Of a DNA stretch of 34,036 nt, positions 23,419-32,194 are shown piece after piece. The stretch is from the NCBI GenBank assembly GCA_964583605.1, contig CAZOWL010000043.1, positions 1 to 34,036 of the forward strand. Reading direction: 5' to 3'. The notes below the pieces were generated by a model. It was given only the letters and a program-made list of their open reading frames with translations, was not told the origin of the DNA and did not search any database. Within the stretch, counting starts at the first letter, position 1; each line of letters starts with the position of its first letter. The translations under genes and the position numbers were made by a program. The stretch is from CAZOWL01 sp964583605. GTDB taxonomy: Bacteria > Pseudomonadota > Gammaproteobacteria > Chromatiales > Chromatiaceae.

Positions 23419-23543
23419 TACGCGGTGCGCACCCTACGCTGCATGCTCACGGTAAAGGACCAAACAGGGGCTGGGACAACCAGAAGGAGAACCTCAACGT
23501 GTGGAACGTACGCGGTGCGTACCCTACGCCGTATGTTCACGGC
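23419..23543 (+). repeat. Two CGTAGGGT-type repeats, 90-bp period
   Basis: TACGCGGTGCGCACCCTACG with tail CTGCATGCTCACGG (23419 on), and TACGCGGTGCGTACCCTACG with tail CCGTATGTTCACGG (23509 on). A third copy lies inverted at 21735-21757. The 23355-23592 stretch holds no gene. Confidence 0.8.
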
Positions 23544-23592
23544 GCCTACGAGGCGATATCCGGTCCGAGATGGCCTGGTTGACGCGGGGGCC

Positions 23593-26500
23593 TCAATACT
23601 CCCGCTCGAAGGCCGCCCCGGCTCGGGTGCCGCCGATGAGTCCGACATCCGCTTCCAGCCGGACCCGGGGCGTCACCTCGACGCGCACCACGCCCTGGGT
23701 CTCCCCGACCCAGGCCCCCTGCCGTGCCCCGAGATAGAAGCGATCGCTCAGTTGGCGACCTGCCTCGAGGCCCGCTTCGCCGCGTTGGTCTGTGTCGATC
23801 GCGAGGCGGTCGAGCCCAAGGCCCGTGCGGGCACGACCGAGCAGCTCCGGGGCCCTAAGCTCGACGCCCGCTAGCGCGCTTGCCGCAAGTGCCAGCCGCG
23901 TGATCTGCCCGGTCGACAGGCGGCCCCTGGCCGTGCCGAACAGGAGCCGCGACAGGACCTCGTCCTCGGGCAGCTCTGGCTCCCCGCGCAGCCTGATGCG
24001 CGGGGCGCTCACAGTCCCCTCGACACCGAGGATGGCCGCGCCATCGCGGGCTGTGACGCGGGCCTCCAGATCGAGGGTCGGGTCCAGCCCGGCCGCGCCG
24101 TCGAAGCTCACACGACCCCGGCTGAAGCGGAGCATCTGTCCGACGAGCTCGTACTCGCCCCGCCGCAGGCTCAATCCGCCCGTGAGGTCTGGCTCGGCCA
24201 GCGTGCCGCGGGCGCGAATCTCGCCGCCAAGCTCGGCATCGACCCCTCGGCCGCGCAGATAGACGGCCCGCTCGGCCGTGAGCCGGACATCGAGGCCAAG
24301 ACCGATACGGCCGGACCGCTGGGCTGTGCCCGTCCCCGTGGCCCGCCGCGGCCCGCCGCGCTCACGGACGTCGAGCGTCACCACATGCGGTGGTATGCGC
24401 TCCGGCAGACGGATCTCGACTTGCGAGAACTGGGCAGAGCCGGCGGCAAGAAGCCCTTCTCTGACCGCGCCGCTGAGCGTCAGATCGGCATCCCCTTCGA
24501 GCGTGAGGGTGTCGAGCTGAACAGGACGCGCGTCGCGGGCGACAAGCCGGAGGTCGACGGGCCAACCTGGCCGAAGCAGCCCGACCTGGCCGCTCAGGCT
24601 CAGGGTCCCGCGCCCCGCGCGCCCGCTGAGACCTTCGATCCGCAGGCTATCCCCGGCCAGGACGAGCCGGCCCGACAGCTCAGTCAGCGACAGCCCGATG
24701 GTGCGGTCGCGAAACGCCGCCTGGTCCAGTCGAAGGGCTCCGTTCAGGCGCGGTGCGGCAAGCGTGCCCGTGAGCTCGGCGTCGAGCCTCACGGCGCCGC
24801 TGCTCTGCCGGCCAGCGCCGGCAAGCCAGCGATCGAGCAGGAGGAGATCGCCCGCACCGTCGATGCGCATGGCCAGCTCCCCCGGCGCAGACGGCAGACG
24901 ACCCCCGATCTGGCCGCTGACCCGCAGCTGCGCGGCCGAGCCGATCTCGCCCTGGGCGTCGATGGCGTTGCCACCAGGCGCGAGACGCGCCGCCAGCGTG
25001 ATGCGGCTCGCCGGGACGGCGCGGGCCGCTCCACCCAGGATGTGCACACCGGATGCCTCGGCCTGGAGATGGCCGGTCAAGGAATCCAACGAGCCGGCGA
25101 GGCGGCCTTCACCCGACAAGTCCCCGGTCAGAGGGAGGTCGGGCCAGGCGAGCCGCGCCAGATCGAGCGGCAGATCGGTCGCCGCGAGGTCCAGAGCGAG
25201 TCCCGGCAGCAGTCGGCCGGCGAGATCGATCTCCCCGGTTCCGACCGCGAGTCGCAGCCGATCCACCGCGACACCGTCGCGGAAGTCCAAGCTCGCCGGC
25301 TGTCGCAACCGGAAGCTCTCGCCCTGGGCCTCGGCCTCCAGGCGATCGAGGCGAAGGCGCCGCGCCAGCGCGTCGAGCCGTGCTGCCGCGCTGAATGCGA
25401 GTCGGCCGGTTGGGCCGGTCAGTTGCGCCGTCGCATCCAGATCGAAGGCTTCGGGCACACCGTTCCCGGACAGGGCCAGGTCGCCAGCGAATCGAGACGC
25501 CGTGACACCGCGCAGCTCGAGCATCACCTCGCCCTGCGGCTGCTCAGCCATCTGCGTCAGGTGCCCGCGCAGCGCTAGCGCCTCGATACGCGTCGCGCCA
25601 GGAAGCACCAGCTCGGCCCCGTCGGCGTTGACCTGCGCAGCCCCCTCGGGGCCAAGAGCAATGTCGGCATCGAGCCGCCCAGCCAGCCGAGCCTCGTGCT
25701 CGGGCCCGACAAGCGGCGCGACGATCGGCGCGAGATCGCCCAGGTGTCCGACGCGCAGCCGCAGCTCCCCCTCGGGCCAGCCCGCGCCCCGCAGCAGGCG
25801 CAGATGGCCCGCCGCGCGGACGCTGGCCCAGTGGCTGTCATCGACGCGCAGATCCAGTATCCCGTCTGCGCCCTGACTGCCGCGAAACGCGACACGCACC
25901 GGCTGGCCAGCCCAATCACCCGAGAGCTTCAGCGTCCCGCCAGGGTCGCCGGCCAGATGCGCCTCGAGACGGCCGGCCACGCGGCCGCGGCCGATGCCGC
26001 CATCGGCAGTCAGATCCAGGTCGGCCTGAACGAATGGATCGTCGCGCCCGTTCACGACAGCGCCCTGGGCGAGCAGGTGTCCGGACCAGCTCGGGAAGAT
26101 GGCGCTGAGGTCGGGTAGCGACAGCACCAGGCGACCGGCCGCATCCGCCACACGGCCGACGCCCGTTAGGTTGAGCAGCGGATGGGCGATCGCGAGACGG
26201 AGCGGCCGCGCCGGATCGGCGTAGGCGAGCTCGCCGCCCAACCGGACCGGCCAAGGCGCCAGCCTGTCAGCCCATGCCCCTGGGGCGGCGAATCCCGCGA
26301 GCGTTGCGGCCACCTGCAGCCGCCGTGCATCGACGTCCAGGTGGACGGTGAGACGCTTGGCACGGACTTCACCGACGCTCGGTTCGTCGGCCTCGATTCG
26401 GGCGATCCCCTGCGGGGCGCCGAACGACCCCAGCACCTGTGCCAGGAGCCGTACCCGTCCCGACCCGATAGGCGGACCGGCCCAAGGGACGGGCCCTCCC

Positions 26501-27327
26501 GCGGCGATGGCCCCTGCTGAGAGGTCGGCCGACAAGCGCAGTCCGGTCGAAGACAGTCTGGTCAAATCGAGCGGACCCTCGAGGCGTGCTTGGAGGGGAT
26601 TGGCCACCAAAGACGCGCTCACGAAGAGATCATCGAGCGGGCCCTCGGCCTCGGCGGCAAGGCGCCAACCCTCGGGCGGGACGGGCAGCGAGACTCCGGC
26701 TGTCGCAGCCAGGCCCGCGATCAGCCCCTCGCCAGGCCCCTCGCGCACCGCCGCGGCGAAATAGTGGCCGCCCGGCCTGCGGGCAAGTGCCACCTGATAA
26801 CGATCGCCTCGACGCATCGCCGTCGCCTGCAGCAGACCCTCGATGCTGCCTTGCCGACCGACGGCGAGCCAGCCATCGAGGGCAAGCGCGGAGGCCTCCG
26901 GGATCATGGCCTCCCAACTGAGCTCATGGATCGCGAGGCGGGCAACCCGCAAACTGACCGGCAAGCCGAGCGTGCCGGCACCGCCCCCCTCCCCCACAGG
27001 GAGCCGCTCGATCGCGAGCCGCTCCGCCGCCAGCGCTGTGACATGGACGTGCCTGCGCAGCAGTGCTCGAAGGGAGATGTCGACCGCGGCGCCCTCGACG
27101 CGCAGCCAGGCACCGCCGGCGTCGCGCAGCTCGAATCGCTCAGCGCGTGGCGCCAGCGGGATCGCGCCGCTCAGCCCCGTTACCAGCACGCGCCCGCCGC
27201 TCACCGCACCGATCGCCTTGGCGAGCAGGGCGCGGCCACCGTCGGTGTTGACCCCGGCCAGCATCGCGGCCGCTAGGATCGTCGGCGCGAGGAGCGCAAT
27301 CAACAGTAAGCGTCCGATCCAACGCAT
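23593..27327 (-). CDS. tamB: TamB, inner-membrane part of translocation and assembly module
   Basis: Encodes 1244 residues, within the usual TamB size (1200-1500). An N-terminal membrane anchor (IGRLLLIALLAPTILAAAML) precedes a very long beta-rich periplasmic region typical of the AsmA-like/TamB bridge. The DUF490 (TamB) domain closes the protein: ARGTLAEPDLTGGLSLRRGE, MLRFSRGRVSFDGAAGLDPT, LEARVTARDGAAILGVEGTV, ELPEDEVLSRLLFGTARG and a C-terminal LEADVGLIGGTRAGAAFE with a terminal Tyr. TamB forms a groove that spans the periplasm and works with TamA. It helps insert some outer-membrane proteins and is proposed to carry phospholipids to the outer membrane. It starts two bases after the tamA stop, so the two are one operon. 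Confidence 0.92.
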   Translation of the reverse strand: MRWIGRLLLIALLAPTILAAAMLAGVNTDGGRALLAKAIGAVSGGRVLVTGLSGAIPLAPRAERFELRDAGGAWLRVEGAAVDISLRALLRRHVHVTALAAERLAIERLPVGEGGGAGTLGLPVSLRVARLAIHELSWEAMIPEASALALDGWLAVGRQGSIEGLLQATAMRRGDRYQVALARRPGGHYFAAAVREGPGEGLIAGLAATAGVSLPVPPEGWRLAAEAEGPLDDLFVSASLVANPLQARLEGPLDLTRLSSTGLRLSADLSAGAIAAGGPVPWAGPPIGSGRVRLLAQVLGSFGAPQGIARIEADEPSVGEVRAKRLTVHLDVDARRLQVAATLAGFAAPGAWADRLAPWPVRLGGELAYADPARPLRLAIAHPLLNLTGVGRVADAAGRLVLSLPDLSAIFPSWSGHLLAQGAVVNGRDDPFVQADLDLTADGGIGRGRVAGRLEAHLAGDPGGTLKLSGDWAGQPVRVAFRGSQGADGILDLRVDDSHWASVRAAGHLRLLRGAGWPEGELRLRVGHLGDLAPIVAPLVGPEHEARLAGRLDADIALGPEGAAQVNADGAELVLPGATRIEALALRGHLTQMAEQPQGEVMLELRGVTASRFAGDLALSGNGVPEAFDLDATAQLTGPTGRLAFSAAARLDALARRLRLDRLEAEAQGESFRLRQPASLDFRDGVAVDRLRLAVGTGEIDLAGRLLPGLALDLAATDLPLDLARLAWPDLPLTGDLSGEGRLAGSLDSLTGHLQAEASGVHILGGAARAVPASRITLAARLAPGGNAIDAQGEIGSAAQLRVSGQIGGRLPSAPGELAMRIDGAGDLLLLDRWLAGAGRQSSGAVRLDAELTGTLAAPRLNGALRLDQAAFRDRTIGLSLTELSGRLVLAGDSLRIEGLSGRAGRGTLSLSGQVGLLRPGWPVDLRLVARDARPVQLDTLTLEGDADLTLSGAVREGLLAAGSAQFSQVEIRLPERIPPHVVTLDVRERGGPRRATGTGTAQRSGRIGLGLDVRLTAERAVYLRGRGVDAELGGEIRARGTLAEPDLTGGLSLRRGEYELVGQMLRFSRGRVSFDGAAGLDPTLDLEARVTARDGAAILGVEGTVSAPRIRLRGEPELPEDEVLSRLLFGTARGRLSTGQITRLALAASALAGVELRAPELLGRARTGLGLDRLAIDTDQRGEAGLEAGRQLSDRFYLGARQGAWVGETQGVVRVEVTPRVRLEADVGLIGGTRAGAAFEREY

Positions 27328-27329
27328 GC

Positions 27330-29225
27330 TCAGAAAGCCTGCCCGATCCCGATGTAGAGCTGTACGGAGGAGCCGCCGCAGCAGCCGCTGAGCGGCGTGG
27401 CAAGATCGACGCGCACCGGCCCAATCGCTGTGAAGTAGCGCACACCAACGCCCAATCCGACCGCCAGGGCACCGCTGCCTGGGATGCCATCGCGCGACAC
27501 CGCGCCCGCGTCGGCAAAGAGGACGCCCCCCCAGTTCTCGCCCCAGCGTCGACGCAGCTCTAGGGCGGCCTCGAGCAGGCCGTCGCCGCCGGCCGGAGAG
27601 TCGGATGCCGTGCGGGGCCCGATCGATTGGAACGGATAGCCGCGCACCGAGCCGCCACCACCGGCATAGAACCGCCAGTCCGGCGGGACGGCGTCGGCGG
27701 TGGCACCGAAGATGCTGCCGAGCACCAGGCGGGCGGCGAGCACCGTGCGCCGCTGTGCCTCGCTCGCGACCGGTGCGCTGTCCAGTACGAGATAGGTCGA
27801 GCCGGCCAACCTCGCCACGACGAACCCCTGACCGCCTGACTCGAGCAGCCGGGTCGGTGCGACCCGCACGGCTAGGCGCACACCGCGGCTCGGATCGAGC
27901 GCGTTGTCGGTCTTATCCCAGCTCACCGTTAGCGGCAACGACAACAGCCAGTAGTCGACCGCCGGCCCATCTTGGCGGACACGGGAGCGCTCGAAGGCCA
28001 GTCCAGCGCTGGCCGCGAGCCCTGCGGCAAGGCGCCGCTCGAGGGCCAATCCCGCCGTCGCGGCATCGCGGTCATAGGCATCAAGGCTCTCGCTGACGGC
28101 GCCGCCATCGAGCCTCAGATCAAGGTCACGCCGCCACAGGTCCGGCACCGTCAGGCCAGCGCTGACAAGATAGGTCAAGGACCCTAGGTCACTGTCAGTG
28201 ACGCGCCCGATCTCACCGCCCAGCGTCAGCCGCTCGGCGCGGCCCCATAGATTGCGGTGCGTCCAGGAGGCGGCGACCGTGGCGCCTTCGTCGCTCGAGA
28301 AGGCCCCGGCCAGACGCACGACGCGCGCCGGGCGCTCAGCGACCTCTAGCGTGAGCGGCAACCGCCCCGCCTCATCAGGCTCGGTTCCAGGCGCGAGTCG
28401 CGCCCAGGCGAGGACCCCGGCCGACATCAGATCCTGACGTGCGGACTCCAAGCGGGTCGGACTGAAAGGCTCGCCAATCCTCAGGCCGAGACGGCGCCTG
28501 ACGTAGTCCTCCCGCAGCCGGCCCAGACCGGTGACGGAGACCGCGCCGATCGTGACACGAGGCCCGGGATCGACCCGGTATACAACATCCATCGTACGCG
28601 TGTCGTGATCGACCACGGCCTCCGGGGCCGGGACCCGCGCCAGCGCAAAGCCCTCCTCCTGCAGTGCCATCGACACGGCCTCACCCGCTGCCAGCACGTC
28701 AGCGGCACGCGCCGGCTGGCCAGGTTGGAGATCAAACCTGGCCCGCACAGCGTCAGGTACCGCGCCCTCCAGGCGAACGACGTCGAGACGGTACAGCGGA
28801 CCGGTATCGACGGACGCCAGGACCGTCACCTTGGCGCCGTCCCGGAGCGCCTCGAGCTCGGGCAGCAGGGCCAGGTCGTCAGGTGCCCGCCCAGCGATGC
28901 GAAGATCGATCAGCCCATCGTAGTACCCAAAGCTCCGCAGCACCATGTCGAAGCGCCCGAGGTCCGACTGCGCACGTGCCAAGAGCGCGAAAGGCCCGAC
29001 CGGGACCGCCTCGCGCAGCCCAGAGAGCCGCGAGACGTCCAGCAGAGACTGATCAAGCGCTCGGTCTCCGGTAGGAGTGATCTGAAGGTCATAGAGAATC
29101 GTGTCAGCCCCGAAGACCTTGGCGACCAGGAACACGCAGGCGAGGAGCAGCAAGGCGCGGTGACGGAGCTGTCCGTTCAAAGAGTTGGCCTCAACTTCCC
29201 CGGAGAGTGCGCCCGTAGAGCCCAT
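27330..29225 (-). CDS. tamA: TamA, outer-membrane part of translocation and assembly module
   Basis: Encodes 631 residues from the ATG at 29225; the frame is open to 29321, but that extension merely translates the repeat at 29237-29291. After the signal (HRALLLLACVFLVAKVFGA) come three POTRA-like domains, with PLYRLDVVRLEGAVPDAVRA, GEAVSMALQEEGFALARVPA and VTIGAVSVTGLGRLREDYVR. The Omp85 barrel follows: ATVAASWTHRNLWGRAERLT, VSWDKTDNALDPSRGVRLAV, the lid motif GGGGSVRGYPFQSIGP, and VRVDLATPLSG with a terminal phenylalanine. It inserts substrates into the outer membrane with TamB. A TTG start near residue 14 is also possible, since no clear Shine-Dalgarno site precedes the ATG. The palindromic repeat forms its 5' region. 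Confidence 0.9.
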   Translation of the reverse strand: MGSTGALSGEVEANSLNGQLRHRALLLLACVFLVAKVFGADTILYDLQITPTGDRALDQSLLDVSRLSGLREAVPVGPFALLARAQSDLGRFDMVLRSFGYYDGLIDLRIAGRAPDDLALLPELEALRDGAKVTVLASVDTGPLYRLDVVRLEGAVPDAVRARFDLQPGQPARAADVLAAGEAVSMALQEEGFALARVPAPEAVVDHDTRTMDVVYRVDPGPRVTIGAVSVTGLGRLREDYVRRRLGLRIGEPFSPTRLESARQDLMSAGVLAWARLAPGTEPDEAGRLPLTLEVAERPARVVRLAGAFSSDEGATVAASWTHRNLWGRAERLTLGGEIGRVTDSDLGSLTYLVSAGLTVPDLWRRDLDLRLDGGAVSESLDAYDRDAATAGLALERRLAAGLAASAGLAFERSRVRQDGPAVDYWLLSLPLTVSWDKTDNALDPSRGVRLAVRVAPTRLLESGGQGFVVARLAGSTYLVLDSAPVASEAQRRTVLAARLVLGSIFGATADAVPPDWRFYAGGGGSVRGYPFQSIGPRTASDSPAGGDGLLEAALELRRRWGENWGGVLFADAGAVSRDGIPGSGALAVGLGVGVRYFTAIGPVRVDLATPLSGCCGGSSVQLYIGIGQAF

Positions 29226-29236
29226 ACCATAAAAAT

Positions 29237-29291
29237 CGCGTAGCACCTTCGCTCCCTCGCCCTCTGGGAGAGGGAGCGAAGGTGCTACGCG
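29237..29291. repeat. Palindromic head-to-head derivative of the interspersed repeat
   Basis: A perfect 22-bp inverted repeat (29237-29258 and 29270-29291) with an 11-base loop. Each arm is the left end of the interspersed repeat (CGCGTAGCACCTTCGCTCCC), so two left ends are fused through a shared CCCTCTGGGAGAGGG centre. It separates the mtnC relic from tamA and could act as a hairpin for both. Confidence 0.92.
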
Positions 29292-29323
29292 GATTTCATT
29301 GGAAGGCTTGGCTCGGAGCAAAG

Positions 29324-29777
29324 CTCAGATCGACCCAGCCCGAATCGAAGCCTCACGCGGTCGAAGCTGCGCACCTGTCGGTGGGCCGCCGCTGGTCCGA
29401 GCGCGGCATGCTCGCGGACGACCCAGATGGTGGCCATCCCAGCCGTTCTGGCCGCGTCCAGCTCCGCGCGGACATCAGAGAAGGACAGTATCTCGCGGGG
29501 GGCAAGTCCGATCACCTCGGCGATCCGCCGGTAGGCGGCAGGATCCCGCTTTTGGCCGACCCGGGTATCAAAGGAGCTGAGCGATCATGCCCTCGAGATC
29601 CAGCGCACGGCCGGCCTCCGCCTGCACCTCGGCGATCATCTCCGAGACCTTGGGATCGGCGGCCTGCTCGCGCAGGAAAGCCGGCAACCGCTCTCGGGCG
29701 TATGGGTATAGCACCTCCGTGACGAAGCGAATCGGTGTCGTCGTGCCCTCGATATCGGTCAGGATTGCGCGGATCAT
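29324..29777 (-). pseudogene. mtnC: Enolase-phosphatase MtnC, internally deleted
   Basis: The 5' part (ATG at 29777) encodes the HAD motif-I region MIRAILTDIEGTTTPIRFVT with Asp8/Glu10, then EVLYPYARERLPAFL and LDLEGMIAQLL, and stops. In the next frame, starting two bases inside that stop, the gene resumes as FDTRVGQKRDPAAYRRIAEV, IGLAPREILSFSDVRAELDA and ARTAGMATIWVVRE. These are the beginning and end of MtnC, the methionine-salvage enzyme that converts 2,3-diketo-5-methylthiopentyl phosphate. Normally about 230 residues, it lacks roughly 90-110 residues from the middle, including the cap and motif II region. The frame is also shifted at the joint, so it is non-functional. Other salvage genes (mtnA, mtnB, mtnD) are not in the window. 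Confidence 0.85.
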
Positions 29778-30009
29778 GTTGAGCGGCTCGACTGCCCTTC
29801 TGCGACGAATAGGCCGCTTCTGCTCGACCTTGTAGGATTGTGAAGTCTGCTGTGCAGGGCTTCCACCATTGCTTGCGCGCAGCGATCGACCCGGTCTGTT
29901 GAAAGGATCTATTTCAGCGCGCCCGGTGTCGCAGGCCCCTCCTTGCGCGGCACGCCGCAGCTCTCAGGCGACGCGGGACGCCGGCAACCGATACCGTCCC
30001 GGCGCGCCT

Positions 30010-30678
30010 TCACTGCAACCGGTAGATCAGCCGCCGCCCCTCGCCGACATCGCTCTCGAGGCCGACCCAACCCCGCGTCTCGTGATACCAGAGCTCGATA
30101 TCCAGGCCCTCGGCCTCGAGCTGGTATTTGTTGGCTGTCAACGGACGGTCACCGACGTCGATACGATCGCGGCCCAGATCGCTCACCGCGACGTTGACCA
30201 ACTCCCCGGTCTGAGGGTTCAACAACCTTGGCTGCTCGAGAAAGCTTGGGTCCCAGTAGGCAAAGGTCTTGAGACACCCTTCGGCCTGAAACCGGCCGGC
30301 CGGCCCGATTACAGCGAAGCTTCCATCCCCTTCCGTGCCGCGAACGAGGAGCCGCTCGCCATTGTCGTCGGTCGTCGCCTCGATGGCCTCGAGACATCCG
30401 TCGCGCCAGGTCTCACGACTCTGATGGCGATACCGATAGACGTTGAAGAATAGGAAGTCGACGCTGAAATCTGCGACGCTGGTAACACGCCACGTCGACC
30501 CGCTCTCGCGGATCTCGAAGCGATGCTCGCCAATCGGGCGCTCGTCCAGGAACACGTTGAAGCGGAGCTCCTGCGCGTCACGCACAGGCGTGGCCCAACC
30601 ATTCACCGCCGTGAGGGACAGGCCGCTCACAGCGAATACATGGACCCACCTCCGAAATCGACTCACCACGTTTTGCAT
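30010..30678 (-). CDS. DUF6134 periplasmic protein
   Basis: Encodes 222 residues from the ATG at 30678, preceded by GTGGAG. A signal peptide (WVHVFAVSGLSLTAVNGWA) is followed by ELRFNVFLDERPIGEHRFEI, FSVDFLFFNVYRYRHQSRET and WRDGCLEAIEATTDDNGERL. The central AEGCLKTFAYWDPSFLEQPR and the closing ELWYHETRGWVGLESDVGEG complete the pattern. This is the DUF6134 family, related in fold style to DUF3108-like periplasmic beta proteins; the function is unknown. It stands alone between non-coding stretches. Confidence 0.8.
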   Translation of the reverse strand: MQNVVSRFRRWVHVFAVSGLSLTAVNGWATPVRDAQELRFNVFLDERPIGEHRFEIRESGSTWRVTSVADFSVDFLFFNVYRYRHQSRETWRDGCLEAIEATTDDNGERLLVRGTEGDGSFAVIGPAGRFQAEGCLKTFAYWDPSFLEQPRLLNPQTGELVNVAVSDLGRDRIDVGDRPLTANKYQLEAEGLDIELWYHETRGWVGLESDVGEGRRLIYRLQ

Positions 30679-31459
30679 CTCCACTGCCCACCTGGTGCCC
30701 GCTGACAACCACTTATGCGATGGCCAAGGTATGGTGCCAGCCGGCACCTTCGTCAATCTAGTTCCCTCCCGGCTACGCAGTATTTCGGGAATCTGATAAC
30801 CCGGGCGGCGGAGGCGCTCGGCCGCGGGCCTGGTCAGCGACCTCCGGGGTCTCGGATCGACCCGTCAGCCCGATCCATTGCGGGTGTCATCGAAGAAGGC
30901 CGCCTCCTCTCGCGGAAGCCGAGCGGCGCTGGTCCGAGATTTTCGGGGACGCCGACCATAACCCCTCGAGCGTGCGCGCCCTGGCCTTCATGCCCTCCAA
31001 GCCCGTTGGCCGACTCTTCGACAACGCCACCGCGATGATCGAAGGTCCTCCCGGGCTGCGGCAACGCCGCATCGAGTCCGGCATGCCCCGCCGCCGGTCT
31101 CATCCCGGATTTCACGACAAGGGCAGATGCCCGATCGGGTGATCCGCCATTGTGCCAACCAGCCCGAAGCGGGCACGCGCCGAACCACATTGCAACAAGC
31201 CATCGCCGTTGTCGTTCACGCGGCGTCGCGGAGCCGCCATCGCATTCCGATTTACGCGGACTTCGCGAATGTGCACTGTGAGACCCGACCGCGATGACGC
31301 TGGCCTTGCCTCCGTCCGGTATGCCCCGAACCCCGCTCCAGCGCGCCGCTTCTGCCGGCAACGGGCGTCGCGCGAGGTCGCTCCGCCATGTTTCCGAGCC
31401 TTGACCTCACATCCACGCACTACGACCGTCCTGCCTCAGCCCCAGGCTAGACCCTCCGG
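30679..31459. other. Region without recognised gene
   Basis: About 780 bases. Open frames on both strands have no start signals or family signatures. One plus-strand stretch near 30905-31060 reads AERRWSEIFGDADHNPSSVR then ALAFMPSKPVGRLFDN. It looks protein-like, but I cannot assign it; it may be a relic. Confidence 0.4.
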
Positions 31460-31720
31460 GTGGCTTGGATTTCCTATCCGCCCGATCTAAGGATTTCTCT
31501 CCCGGACGATGTAGCTCAGTCCGCACTCGCCGAGGGCCTACTTGCACCGCAAGCTCTGAAGCAACTGCTGCGGGAGCGCCTAAGGGAGCTCCGCCTCGCG
31601 CGCCTGGACGCGGCGCGCGAGCGACTCGCCGAGAAGCCCCCGGCGCCGATGACGGCCGAGGAGATTCAGGCCGAGATCGACGCCTATCGCGCCGAGCAAC
31701 GACGTACGGCTGGTGCTTGA
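31460..31720 (+). CDS. Antitoxin partner of PIN toxin
   Basis: Encodes 86 residues from a GTG at 31460. DLRISLPDDVAQSALAEGLL resembles the start of small antitoxins paired with COG1569 PIN toxins. It is followed by a charged helix LKQLLRERLRELRLARLDAA and a tail TAEEIQAEIDAYRAEQR that would bind the toxin. It overlaps the toxin start by 8 bases. Upstream is a 780-base region without genes. Antitoxin function is inferred from position and composition. Confidence 0.7.
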   Translation: MAWISYPPDLRISLPDDVAQSALAEGLLAPQALKQLLRERLRELRLARLDAARERLAEKPPAPMTAEEIQAEIDAYRAEQRRTAGA

Positions 31721-32126
31721 TACGAACACCGCGTTGTCGGGCCTGTTCTGGGGCGGACCGCCCGGCGCCCTGATCGATGCGGCGCGGGCCGGGCGAATCG
31801 CCTTGGTCAGCAGCATCCCGCTCGTCGCCGAACTGGAGGGCGTATTGGGCCGCCCGAAGTTTGCGCTTGCGCTGGAAGCGCGCGGCATCTTCGCCGCGGA
31901 CCTCGTTGAGGGCTACGCGACGCTGGTCGAGGTCGTACGCCCGGCACAAATTCCGCCGACCGTGCTGCGCGACCCGGGCGACGATGTCGTACTCGCAACC
32001 GCCCTTGCGGGCGGGGCCGATCTTGTCGTCTCGGGTGACAAGGATCTGACCGATCTCGGGCGTTTCCGAAACATTGCGATCGTCGCCGCCGTTGCAGCGC
32101 AGGCGCTGCTGCCGCCAGCCCTCTGA
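31713..32126 (+). CDS. PIN-family toxin (COG1569 type)
   Basis: Encodes 137 residues from a GTG at 31713 that overlaps the antitoxin gene; the usual family start is a few residues earlier, and upstream codons in the frame are open but lack ATG. The PIN fold is complete: VLDTNTALSGLFWGGPPGAL with the first Asp, LVAELEGVLGRPKFA with the Glu, RDPGDDVVLATALAGGADLV with the third acidic site, and VSGDKDLTDLG with the last Asp pair. These toxins are ribonucleases held inactive by the partner. Unlike the other PIN gene in this window, it shows no frameshift. Confidence 0.85.
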   Translation: MLDTNTALSGLFWGGPPGALIDAARAGRIALVSSIPLVAELEGVLGRPKFALALEARGIFAADLVEGYATLVEVVRPAQIPPTVLRDPGDDVVLATALAGGADLVVSGDKDLTDLGRFRNIAIVAAVAAQALLPPAL

Positions 32127-32151
32127 AGGCCGACGGATAGGACGGGTAAGG

Positions 32152-32170
32152 AAAAAGGGGTCTGCCCCCT
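32152..32170 (-). terminator. Small GC hairpin with T-run on the minus strand
   Basis: AAAAAGGGGTCTGCCCCCT; read on the minus strand it is a GGGG/CCCC hairpin followed by five T's. It resembles the widespread GGGGTCAGACCCC intergenic terminator-like element. No minus-strand gene ends here, so its present role is unclear. Confidence 0.4.
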
Positions 32171-32194
32171 GCCGTAGGCTGCTAGGCAGCGATC

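Noticed and set aside
23419..23543. Possible CRISPR array because of two regularly spaced repeats
   Set aside because: Only two units, 90-bp period, no cas genes, and an inverted third copy elsewhere; it is a dispersed intergenic repeat.
24385..25876. Long plus-strand frames opposite tamB
   Set aside because: They are high-GC antisense shadows rich in Arg, Ala, Pro and Ser without domain signatures; the minus-strand tamB is clear.
29226..29321. N-terminal extension of TamA
   Set aside because: The extra residues translate the palindromic repeat and would precede the signal peptide.
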